Assembly (NCBI GenBank): GCA_047608975.1
Contig: JBLFYM010000012.1
Location: forward strand, 1-64,000
Reading direction: 5' to 3'
Origin: GCA-2715965 sp047608975
GTDB lineage: Bacteria; Verrucomicrobiota; Verrucomicrobiia; Limisphaerales; JAYPXF01
Length of the DNA stretch: 64,000 nucleotides
In this document: positions 50,602 through 58,370 of the stretch, piece by piece
Layout of the letters: each line of letters starts with the position of its first letter
How positions within the stretch are numbered: position 1 is the stretch's first letter
Position numbers and translations under genes: made by a program
Notes under the pieces: generated by a model
The model's database searches: none
The model's input: the letters and a program-made list of their open reading frames with translations, nothing else
Told to the model about the DNA's origin: nothing

Positions 50602-52044
50602 TCAATCCTTCAGCTCGCCAAACAGTTTGATCAATTGATCCACGAGTTTCGGTGATGCGCCTTTTTCGACGCTGTTGACGGTGAGCCAGGTTTCGTAGCC
50701 GCCGAGTTCGTGTTGGCGCGGAGACGGGAGATAGCCAAGGCCGCCGTTGGCGAGTTCGATGACGATGGTTTCCTTGAAGGGACTGCGCTGCTGGATTTCG
50801 AATCCGATCTCGGTGAACACCTCGAAGGGCAGCGCCGCAAAACCCAGGTCGCCGATGCGAAAGGTCTGGGCGAGCGCGTCGACAGTCTCGGGCCAGTGAA
50901 CGGCGTCGAGGGCGCGCCGGGCGAAGAGGGCCTGACGGTCGTAGTCCTTGGAATCGGGTTGCGGATTGGCGAGTATCCGCCGGGAACGCGCCACCAGTTC
51001 CGGGTTGGGATGACGGCGTTTCAAGCGCACGTCGGCCTGCGCGGCTCCAAGCTTCACCCAGTCGCGATGTTCGATCGTCGGGCGCACCCGCAACACCTCC
51101 TGCACGACGTCCTCCGCCACCTCGCGCATCTTTTCGTAGGGGGCTTGGCTCCGTTGTTTGCCGTAGTTGGCGTAGTCTGTGTTGTTCACGTCACCGCTCG
51201 CGCCGTTGCACAGCATCCCGACAAAGGGTGGATTCTGTCCCGGACGGCCGAGGAGTTCACTGAGGCGTTCACTGAAGACGCCGAAGTAATCCGCCGACAC
51301 ATGCCCGCTCATGGTGCGACCGACGTAGTGCAGCCAGTAATTCCCCAACAACGCGATCGGCCGGCCGTCCGTGGCTTCGACCGATAGGAAGTAAACCTTG
51401 GGATTGACCGGCCCGGCGGGTTTGAGGAGCTGTTTCACGTAGCGGCCGGGATTCATCACGGCCGTATCCTCGTCGCCAAAGGGACTGGTGACCTTCTGCC
51501 CGTCCTTGAGCAGCCAGCGGCGGTTGAAGACATGTTGCGGCACCGCGCCAACGCCCCATCCAACACGTGCCGGTTCGAGGTTGTTCATCGCCCGGCGCAC
51601 GCCGTCGGCAATCCGCCTGATGACAAACTTCTGATACTCGTCCAACGGCTCCCCCAACACCGTGTAACTCGGACCCCGCAGACTCGGTGCAGAATGCGAA
51701 TGGGTGGCCGCAATAAGAATGTGCTCCTTCGGTAGACCCATCGTGGCGTGAATCAACGCCTTCGCGCCGTCATGGATCTCCCGTGGAAACTGCACGTTAT
51801 CCACGATCGCAAATGCCAGCTTCGTCTCCCCGTCATCCAACACCAGGCAACGCGCATGCAGATCATCATGAATGTGCGTCGAACCTCGAGGATTGAATCC
51901 ACCGATCAGCGGCGTCCCCAACTCCGGTGTGATATTGCTCGTCGCCGCGCCGGCGCGGAACACGTGTTTCGAGTCCGCCACCGAGACATTCGAATTGAAC
52001 AGGACGACGCAGAGGAAACAGCGAATGGTGCGATGCATGGTCAT
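50602..52044 (-). CDS. Secreted neutral/alkaline ceramidase-like protein
   Basis: 480 residues from ATG 52044 (MTMHRTIRCFLCVVLFNSNV, leader). The pattern of the ceramidase_alk family is recognisable: RAGAATSNITPELGTPLIGG at the N-terminus, ILIAATHSHSAPSLRG with the Zn-type histidines, and MLCNGASGDVNN, where family members have the catalytic Ser within GDxS-like sequence. Relatives in Verrucomicrobia and Planctomycetes are usually annotated only as neutral/alkaline non-lysosomal ceramidase. The C-terminus has FRIGDLGFAALPFEVFTEIG. The frame upstream of 52044 looks non-coding. Hydrolysis of ceramides or another amide is plausible; the true substrate is unknown. Confidence 0.8.
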   Translation of the reverse strand: MTMHRTIRCFLCVVLFNSNVSVADSKHVFRAGAATSNITPELGTPLIGGFNPRGSTHIHDDLHARCLVLDDGETKLAFAIVDNVQFPREIHDGAKALIHATMGLPKEHILIAATHSHSAPSLRGPSYTVLGEPLDEYQKFVIRRIADGVRRAMNNLEPARVGWGVGAVPQHVFNRRWLLKDGQKVTSPFGDEDTAVMNPGRYVKQLLKPAGPVNPKVYFLSVEATDGRPIALLGNYWLHYVGRTMSGHVSADYFGVFSERLSELLGRPGQNPPFVGMLCNGASGDVNNTDYANYGKQRSQAPYEKMREVAEDVVQEVLRVRPTIEHRDWVKLGAAQADVRLKRRHPNPELVARSRRILANPQPDSKDYDRQALFARRALDAVHWPETVDALAQTFRIGDLGFAALPFEVFTEIGFEIQQRSPFKETIVIELANGGLGYLPSPRQHELGGYETWLTVNSVEKGASPKLVDQLIKLFGELKD

Positions 52045-52283
52045 GGATTTGATTGGTGACGAAGCTATCAAACCCTGACCTTCCTCCAAGTCGCAATGTT
52101 CCGGCCGAGCCCCCAATGTGGCGACGAGGAATTGAAGAGTCGGAATCCATATCACCCCACCCAAAATCGCGCCCGGTGCGAATAGGTGCAAAACTCGGAA
52201 CGCGACAGCCGGTCTCGTAGCAAGTAATTGTTTGGCTGCTGAGAATTGGGGGCTAACATTTTGTCGGGCTACGAGAATCAACG

Positions 52284-52876
52284 ATGATGAGAAAAAACTT
52301 TTTTTGGTGACGGTAATTCTGTCGTGTTCAGCGACTCAGGCAGCAGAAACCATTAATGTATTTCTGCTCGCCGGCCAGTCGAACATGCCGATCCGACCTG
52401 GAGTCCAACGCACCGTTGCTCCCACTGGGTCTGGATGATGCGGGGATTTCCTCGAATGGAATCCTGTATCACCACAACTATCGCGGTGACGCGACTCTCG
52501 ATCATGATGGCTTCGAAGCGCTCGGGACCCGCCCGGCAAACGATGGCCAGTTGGGCAATTTTGGGCCGGAACTGACCTTCGTTCAGGAGGTACAAAAGGC
52601 CTTGCCCCACGCTAGTTGGCGCTTCTCAAATACGCCGGCGGCGGCACGAGCATGGATCATCCGCAAGCAGAGATAGTCGTTCGCGCGTTGTTGTGGCATC
52701 AGGGCGAGGCCGATGTCGGCTCGGCGGCGATACGATACAAGGCGAATATGCAGAGATTTATCCGGGACCTGCGGGAAGACCTCAACGCGCCTGATCGGCG
52801 GGCTGAGCGACCTTCAGCGGGAACTTTCGGGGGCAAGAAAAGCCTGAACTATTACAACATACCTCCCACACCGTGA
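52284..52876 (+). pseudogene. Decayed CE6-type (DUF303) sialate esterase pseudogene
   Basis: ATGATG at 52284 begins MMRKNFF but runs into TGA. With one extra T in the seven-T run (52299-52305) the leader continues as LVTVILSCSATQAAETINVFLLAGQSNM, a signal peptide followed by the family nucleophile motif GQSNM. After that point the frame breaks again: another frame gives GLDDAGISSNGILYHHNYR and FGPELTFVQEVQKALPHASW. A third frame gives LLKYAGGGTSMDHPQ, ALLWHQGEADVGSAAIRYKANM. All three pieces are consecutive parts of a carbohydrate esterase family 6 protein. At least three frame changes and some missing residues make it non-functional. Confidence 0.85.
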
Positions 52877-53009
52877 CTCAGACCGGACTGGGCACCGGTT
52901 CCGCCCTCGCGATCGTTTGTTCGAGGGATCGCAATCGCGCGATCATTTTGGCAATCATCGCGGCCATATTCTCCTGGCTCCACGTGCTCGGGTTCGGCGA
53001 GGTTGGAAT

Positions 53010-54140
53010 TTATGTTGTTTTATGCGCGGTGCGTCCCTGCTGTTCTTCCAGACGATGAAAGAGGTTGTGCAGGAAGGTGACATTATCACACTGGACGTAT
53101 TGCATGCGGCCGCCCATGCGGGAGTAGCTTTTGCAGAACCGCAGATAGTAGGCCGGGTTGTCCATTGGGGGTTCGCCCTGACTCCAATCCCAGGTGCCTC
53201 CATCCTGCAGATCCACGACGTAGATCGAGTGATCGTCCAGGACTTTCTTACCTTCACCCAGCCGGAGGTTGTTCACGCAACTCAGGCTCTTTTCGAATAC
53301 CTGTGGCCCCATGATGGCGGTTCCAATATTGAGAACAACGCCACCGTCAAGATTGGCAACTGATCCGCTGAACAGTCGGAAATCCGTTCCAGCGGCGCGC
53401 CCAATGGCAGCGCCGTTGAAGACGGGGTGATTGGTGATAATATCGTAGCCGATGCCGGGATGAACGGTGAACGGCACCTCGTGACGGTAGGCCTGCGCCA
53501 AGGGGGAGCAGTTGCGAAACTTGTGGAAGATCATCAGTGGGCCGGTCTTCCAGCCGAACTCCCGAATAGCCTGCATGAGTTCCACCCGGGCAGGGGTCAA
53601 GGGATGTCCCGGTTCGTTACGGATCAGTGTCTCCAGTTCGGCCGGATCAGGAATCTGACCACCGTCTTGGTAGGTCAGTTTCCCGATCGAAGCGCCAAAG
53701 CCCAATCCTTTTAGGGCTCCGAGCAGGAGCGCCTGGTGGATGTGCAGTCCGGTTTCGTCCCAGGTGCCAAATGTCCCGCTGGCGATATTGTCGCGGACGC
53801 TTTCCGTAGATTTTCCGTGGAAGGCAAATTCCCAGTCGTGAATAATTCCCGCTCCGTTGGTGGCAAGATGCGAGAGCCAGCCACGGTCCATCATCTGATT
53901 CAGGAACAGCTGCCCGCCATTTTTGATGAGGTGCGCGCCGTAGATCAGCATGACGCCCGCCTTTCGTTCCAGGGCATTCCGGATATCCGTCACGCAACGA
54001 TCGATGAGCCCACTGGTGAAGTCGTCGCAAGGTGGCGGCGGGTCGGTTACCTCCACGAGGGTTTCCTGCAAAGTGGCCAGGCTGTTGCGCTTGGCCAAGG
54101 GGAGAACCTTGAGTTTCTTCAGATCCAGTTCGTGGCTCAT
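53010..54140 (-). CDS. Uncharacterised protein, possibly deoxyhypusine-synthase-like
   Basis: 376 residues from ATG 54140 (MSHELDLKKLKVLPLAKRNS); a TTG at 54152 is also in frame. Notable sequence: ERKAGVMLIYGAHLIKNGG, ATNGAGIIHDWEFAFHGKST, NIASGTFGTWDETG, FTVHPGIGYDIITNHPVFNG and NLDGGVVLNIGTAIMGPQV. The arrangement resembles deoxyhypusine-synthase-fold proteins of bacteria (NAD-binding, GGG-like loop), but the catalytic lysine of true DHS is not evident. It follows the HAD gene after 4 bp, in the same operon. A sugar- or polyamine-related function is guesswork. Confidence 0.5.
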   Translation of the reverse strand: MSHELDLKKLKVLPLAKRNSLATLQETLVEVTDPPPPCDDFTSGLIDRCVTDIRNALERKAGVMLIYGAHLIKNGGQLFLNQMMDRGWLSHLATNGAGIIHDWEFAFHGKSTESVRDNIASGTFGTWDETGLHIHQALLLGALKGLGFGASIGKLTYQDGGQIPDPAELETLIRNEPGHPLTPARVELMQAIREFGWKTGPLMIFHKFRNCSPLAQAYRHEVPFTVHPGIGYDIITNHPVFNGAAIGRAAGTDFRLFSGSVANLDGGVVLNIGTAIMGPQVFEKSLSCVNNLRLGEGKKVLDDHSIYVVDLQDGGTWDWSQGEPPMDNPAYYLRFCKSYSRMGGRMQYVQCDNVTFLHNLFHRLEEQQGRTAHKTT

Positions 54141-54144
54141 CGGT

Positions 54145-54972
54145 CTATTCAAAAATCAGCTTCATCAGTTCCAGTCCATCCCGGTAATCGGGTATGACCA
54201 CGTCGGCACCGGCAGCCACCAGTAGGCTGCGCTTGGCCTCATGGACGCGACCGGAGCCATTATCAAGTTCGGCACTCGCGACCGCAATCGCCAATCCGCC
54301 CAGATCCCGATTACAACGAATCTCGACCGGTCCATCGCCGACTGACATCAGATTCTTTGCCGAGATGTTCTCTCCGCGCATCACCCGCTCGTAGACGGCT
54401 TCCTTGGAGAAACCAGCGGGGTCTTTCGTTCCGCCATAAATCCCGGCGTTGAAGTATTGGGTCAATCCGAGCAGATCCAGTTCCTGCCGCACGAACTCCT
54501 CATTGGTGCCGCTCAGCAGAGTGAGCCGAAGGCCGCGTTTGGTCAGCCAATCGAGCACGACGCGCGCTCCAAAAACAACATACTCATCGGGAGCCGCCAC
54601 GCCGCTTTCAACCCGGGCGATCCGTTTGTTGATACCGATCCGCAGCCGGCCGGCGTATTCAGTGAGGTATTGTTCGCCGGTCTGGGCATCTCCGCCGCGT
54701 TGGCGAACGCGATCAGAGAAAGCACGCATCTGATGGATGGGTTGACGGCCATTGAAACTGAGGATCTCAGTGAACAGTTCATTCTCCAAAGCAGATGCAT
54801 CCTCTCCTTCCACAGGAGGCAACAGCTCCTGAAACATCTCCAGGATCGTGTTCTGCCAGCCCTGCCTCAACACGGACAGAGTCCCATCGAAATCGAATAC
54901 CACATTGGAAATCTCCGGGCGCGGAGTGAAACCGGGCAGCAGTTCGATCGAGGTGGCGGGGGGTCGTATCAT
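54145..54972 (-). CDS. HAD-superfamily phosphatase
   Basis: 275 residues. Motif I is VVFDFDGTLS (catalytic Asp pair). Motif II lies in LRLTLLSGTNEEFV (Thr/Ser), and motifs III/IV include GFSKEAVYERV and LMSVGDGPVEIRCN, providing the final acidic residues. The cap is a long helical C1-type insertion (about 45-140, with RQRGGDAQTGEQYLTEYAGRL). HAD phosphatases of this type dephosphorylate sugar or nucleotide phosphates. It lies directly upstream of the uncharacterised 53010 gene with a 4-bp gap, so they probably act in the same pathway. Confidence 0.85.
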   Translation of the reverse strand: MIRPPATSIELLPGFTPRPEISNVVFDFDGTLSVLRQGWQNTILEMFQELLPPVEGEDASALENELFTEILSFNGRQPIHQMRAFSDRVRQRGGDAQTGEQYLTEYAGRLRIGINKRIARVESGVAAPDEYVVFGARVVLDWLTKRGLRLTLLSGTNEEFVRQELDLLGLTQYFNAGIYGGTKDPAGFSKEAVYERVMRGENISAKNLMSVGDGPVEIRCNRDLGGLAIAVASAELDNGSGRVHEAKRSLLVAAGADVVIPDYRDGLELMKLIFE

Positions 54973-55388
54973 GCCGGGGGAGGCTCACGGAAGAAGTGGG
55001 AACGCTCAAGGATTAACAGATCTGATAAATACCCGAGCGTTGCCTCATTGAAGCGGACACCGGGCCCTGTGCCCTGTGTAAAGAGATCCTGGCCGAATAC
55101 ATTCCGTGAGTTCGCCGATGCTATTCACGGATGACTGGAAAGACTGGCCGCAGCCGTGTGCTCGACGAATTTTACGCGGTGATCAAAGCCCTCATCGAGA
55201 TCCGGGCCCAACGGTGCGACGATCTGGCAAGGCACCTCAAAAGTTCAACTGTTTTCACCCGCGCCAACGCCGCGCCAAAAATCAGGCTCAGCCACCGCCC
55301 GGTGCCGATTCCCGTTTCCATAATTGGAATTGCTGCGCAAAAGAGGACTGGCCAGGATTCCCTGGTCACGCCATTTTTACCGCAGCTT
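54973..55388. other. Divergent intergenic region of 416 bp
   Basis: Between the HAD gene (minus) and the kelch gene (plus). It contains an inverted repeat TCCGTGA/TCACGGA (55103-55109 and 55125-55131) without a T-run. The kelch frame stays open back to 55131 but the translation (for example RCDDLARHLKSSTVF) has no signal peptide or family match, so I treat it as non-coding. Two promoters are expected here. Confidence 0.5.
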
Positions 55389-56513
55389 ATGAAACTGCCT
55401 CTGCTTTGCATGATTCTCTCCGTCGCCGTGACCGGATCGGCGGCATCTCCCCCACCGGAATTCCCCAAATGGAGTGAACTCCCGCCACTGCCAAACGCGC
55501 TCGGAGTAGCCGGTCCTTTCGCCGGAATCCATAAGGACACGCTCTTTGTTGGCGGCGGCGCGAATTTCCCGAAGCCGATCTGGGAGAGCAGCAAGCAGTG
55601 GCACGACACCGTCTACGTCATGGACAAATACGATGACGGATATCGCTGGAGCAAGGCGGGCAAACTCCCACAACCCACTGGCTACGGAGCCACCGTCTCG
55701 ACCCGATATGGGGTGATCTGCATGGGAGGCAACGACGCGTCCAACACGTTTTCACAGGTCTACGAACTCAGCTGGGATCGCGACCAACAGAAACTTACCC
55801 AACGTTCTTTGCCGTCCCTGCCCCGCCCGTGCGCATACGGATCCGCCACCCTCGCGGGCAATACGATCTACCTCGCGGGTGGTCAAAGCGGATCTGGAAT
55901 CGATTCAGCCATGCGAAATTTCTGGTCGCTGGATCTTACGGACCGACTCGAACCGCAGAGATTTCACTGGCGCCAACTCGCACCCTGGCCCGGCCCCAAC
56001 CGGGCGTTCAACATCACCGTCGCAGCAAAGAACGGTGAGGACATGTGCGTGTATGTCATGAGCGGCCGCCGTCAGGAAGGTGAAGATGTGCAGTTCCTTA
56101 CCGACGTGTGGGAATACCATACCAAGACCCGCACGTGGCGCCCCTGCGCAGATATGCCCGCAGGTCGCATGGCAGGGATCGGTGCGGTCGGAGATTCGGG
56201 TGAAATTCATATTCTCGGCGGAGCAGACGGCTCGCTCTGGGATAAGGCTCCAGCATTGGGAAACAATCATCCGGGCTTTCCGCTGGAGTCCTATCAGTTC
56301 ACCACGCGCACGGAAGTTTGGAAATCCACGGGAGCAATGCCGGCAAATCATGTCACGACATCGGCGTTGGTCTGGGACGGAAATTTCATCATTCCAAGTG
56401 GCGAGATTCGGCCTCGCGTGAGATCGCCCAAGATTTGGGCAGTGGAATACTCATCTCGGCGAGCGCGGCTCTTGGAGCTGATGAAACGCCGGCGAGACCA
56501 ACCGACCCGCTAG
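55389..56513 (+). CDS. Secreted kelch-repeat protein, NanM (N-acetylneuraminate epimerase)-like
   Basis: 374 residues from ATG 55389 (MKLPLLCMILSVAVTGSAAS, signal peptide). The mature part is a six-bladed kelch propeller: WSELPPLPNALGVAGPFAG, YRWSKAGKLPQPTGYGATV, GVICMGGNDASNTFSQVYEL, GNTIYLAGGQSGSGIDSAM, VYVMSGRRQEGEDVQFLTD and GEIHILGGADGSLWD. This resembles bacterial NanM-type mutarotases, which convert alpha- to beta-N-acetylneuraminate outside the cytoplasm. With sialidase-like and sialate-esterase genes in the same window, a role in sialic acid handling is the best inference. The NanM catalytic residues are not verified. Confidence 0.75.
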   Translation: MKLPLLCMILSVAVTGSAASPPPEFPKWSELPPLPNALGVAGPFAGIHKDTLFVGGGANFPKPIWESSKQWHDTVYVMDKYDDGYRWSKAGKLPQPTGYGATVSTRYGVICMGGNDASNTFSQVYELSWDRDQQKLTQRSLPSLPRPCAYGSATLAGNTIYLAGGQSGSGIDSAMRNFWSLDLTDRLEPQRFHWRQLAPWPGPNRAFNITVAAKNGEDMCVYVMSGRRQEGEDVQFLTDVWEYHTKTRTWRPCADMPAGRMAGIGAVGDSGEIHILGGADGSLWDKAPALGNNHPGFPLESYQFTTRTEVWKSTGAMPANHVTTSALVWDGNFIIPSGEIRPRVRSPKIWAVEYSSRRARLLELMKRRRDQPTR

Positions 56514-56524
56514 CCACCGGACTT

Positions 56525-56884
56525 CTATTTGGCACGTTTTTTGTTCCCCTTCTTCGCATCGGCCCGCTTGGCCGCAGCATCCGCCTTACGCGCCCATTCG
56601 CACAACTCCGGCGCGCTGTCCATTGCGGACGCGGGTGGTTGATAGTAGGACATCTTCATCTGCTTCCCGTTTTTCTCATAGCGGAACGGTTCCAGCTTGA
56701 GTTCCACAAACTCGGGCTCCGACTCCGCGTCCACCTTCAGGTAAACCATGTCGTCGGCAACCAATCCAAACATCAGCCCTCCGTGGTAAATCCCATAGCC
56801 ACCGAACATGGATTTGGCGCTCACTTCACCGCAGCCGGAAAGTTGTTCCAACAGATAGATGACGAAGTCACTCAGTTTTGCCAT
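56525..56884 (-). CDS. TfoX/Sxy N-terminal-domain protein
   Basis: 119 residues from ATG 56884 (MAKLSDFVIYLLEQLSGCGE); a TTG at 56902 is in frame. The family pattern is complete: VSAKSMFGGYGIYHGGLMFGLVADDMVYLKVD, then FVELKLEPFRYEKNGKQMKMSYYQPP and a basic Lys/Arg-rich tail. TfoX/Sxy proteins are linked to competence in gamma-proteobacteria. Stand-alone N-domain proteins in other phyla have no established role. comEC is also in this window at 7.3 kb, but no link is shown. It ends 11 bp from the convergent kelch gene. Confidence 0.88.
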   Translation of the reverse strand: MAKLSDFVIYLLEQLSGCGEVSAKSMFGGYGIYHGGLMFGLVADDMVYLKVDAESEPEFVELKLEPFRYEKNGKQMKMSYYQPPASAMDSAPELCEWARKADAAAKRADAKKGNKKRAK

Positions 56885-56969
56885 GGCCGAAACATAATCC
56901 AATCACCGGTAAGCTCAAAGGCACGACAAGGGTTGTCCAATCTCCGTCCAGTCCGTATTTTCGCCGCCA

Positions 56970-57746
56970 GTGGAACAATTGGAATCATGGCAACTCATCT
57001 TTCTCGCACTGCTCGGCGTGGTGGCGGGAATACTGAACGTCATCGCCGGCGGCGGCTCTCTCCTCACACTGCCAGCAATGGTCTTGATGGGACTGGAGGG
57101 GCCTACCGCCAACGGGACCAACCGCGTCGCCATCCTGGCGCAGAACGTGACTGCGGTCAGCGCCTTCCGGGCAAAGGGCTTCTCCGATTTCAAACTGAGC
57201 CTTTCGCTCGCGATGATGGCGCTGCCAGGCGGAATCGCGGGAGCCTACGCCGGCACGCTGGTCCGAGGAGTTCTGTTCAATCGAATACTGGCCGGAATCA
57301 TGATCGCGATTCTCGCGCTCACGATTTTCCAGGAGCGCCAGAAAAAGCGCTCTGCGACAGCTGAAAAAGCCACACCGGTGCCCCCATCCAGATCACGACT
57401 TATCGCCGGCCATATTTGTATGATCGGCGTCGGATTCTACGGCGGGTTCATTCAGGCCGGAGTGGGGTTCCTGCTCATGGCGGTGCTCAACCATGTCATG
57501 CATGTGGACCTGGTGCGCGTGAACATGCACAAGGTGTTCATTGTTGGTATCTACACAATCGCCGCACTCGTCGTATTTGTCAGAAGCGGGAACGTGCTCT
57601 GGATACCTGGAATCGCGCTGGCGATTGGAAATTCACTCGGCGGATGGATTGGCTCCCAGTTGAGCATCACAAGAGGAGAGAAATTTATCCGTCGAACCCT
57701 GTATGTCGCGCTACTGGGCATGTCACTAAAACTCATCATTCCATGA
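56970..57746 (+). CDS. TauE/SafE-family membrane transporter
   Basis: 258 residues from GTG 56970. Eight hydrophobic segments in two similar halves show the family repeat: LLGVVAGILNVIAGGGSLLTLPAM at the N-terminus and MIGVGFYGGFIQAGVGFLLMAVL in the second half, separated by a basic cytoplasmic loop (QERQKKRSATAEK). The end has ALAIGNSLGGWIGSQLSI. Characterised relatives export sulfite, sulfoacetate or similar small anions. With a sulfatase in the window, sulfur-anion export is possible but unproven. It is divergent from the tfoX-like gene. Confidence 0.88.
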   Translation: MEQLESWQLIFLALLGVVAGILNVIAGGGSLLTLPAMVLMGLEGPTANGTNRVAILAQNVTAVSAFRAKGFSDFKLSLSLAMMALPGGIAGAYAGTLVRGVLFNRILAGIMIAILALTIFQERQKKRSATAEKATPVPPSRSRLIAGHICMIGVGFYGGFIQAGVGFLLMAVLNHVMHVDLVRVNMHKVFIVGIYTIAALVVFVRSGNVLWIPGIALAIGNSLGGWIGSQLSITRGEKFIRRTLYVALLGMSLKLIIP

Positions 57747-58370
57747 ACGCGGATGCCGGGAGCGGTGTCGCCACGGGCGCGACTGAAATGTTCGAGCAAG
57801 CCCGTCGATGACACCCCGTTTTTCGATGAGATCCCGACCATGGATCAGAGCGTGGCTATTCGGCCAAAAACGAACAACTCAGTGCGGTCATTCATCCAGA
57901 AATCCGCCGCGCCAATCCGGTCAAAATTACGGCCTCACTTACATGACTTCGGTCCGGAACAGATACAAACGTTGAACCCATCGCGCTTCTCTGCGAGCAC
58001 AGCCCACCAGCGCGAATTGAACCAATTCCCTTCAACCACGGAAGACCCGAAAAAAGAAGAGGCTGAGACCATGATGAATATCCGCAATCCGCTTCCCTGG
58101 TTCCGTCCATTCAGTGTGTTCGGTGGTTGAACAATCTCCGGCGAACACATCGCCGAGCATGCCTGAGGCGTCGCGAGAGAGGACTTCAAACCCTGCCGCG
58201 CAGGACAATCGACTTGTGCCAAGAGGAGAAATGACGATCTCGATTCTTCTTTTATCGGACCGACCCTTTTCTGTCACGATGAGTTGTCATGATTTTCCTC
58301 CTGACCCATTCTTTTGGCATTTCCGGTGGTGCCAATCCGCCCTCTTTCCAGCGCTCTGCCTGCTTCGCTG
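57747..58370. other. Intergenic region of 624 bp with a TIR element
   Basis: Between the TauE-like gene and the second DUF4838 gene (convergent). Only the MITE-like element at 58031-58131 stands out. Open frames on both strands have no protein character; one minus-strand ORF arises from the repeat. I see no terminator with a clear stem and T-run. Confidence 0.55.
58031..58131. repeat. 101-bp MITE-like element with terminal inverted repeats
   Basis: The ends TTCAACCAC (58031-58039) and GTGGTTGAA (58123-58131) are perfect inverted repeats, and the match extends weakly inward (CACGGAA versus CACCGAA). The inside reads AAGACCCGAAAAAAGAAGAG to TGTGTTCGGTGG. The minus-strand translation (TTEHTEWTEPGK ... 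FFFRVFRG) is the spurious type produced by this class of dispersed element in PVC genomes, from memory. No transposase gene or clear target-site duplication is seen, so it would be non-autonomous. Confidence 0.7.

Noticed and set aside
55131..55388. N-terminal extension of the NanM-like gene
   Set aside because: It would bury the signal peptide at 55389; the extra sequence matches nothing I know.
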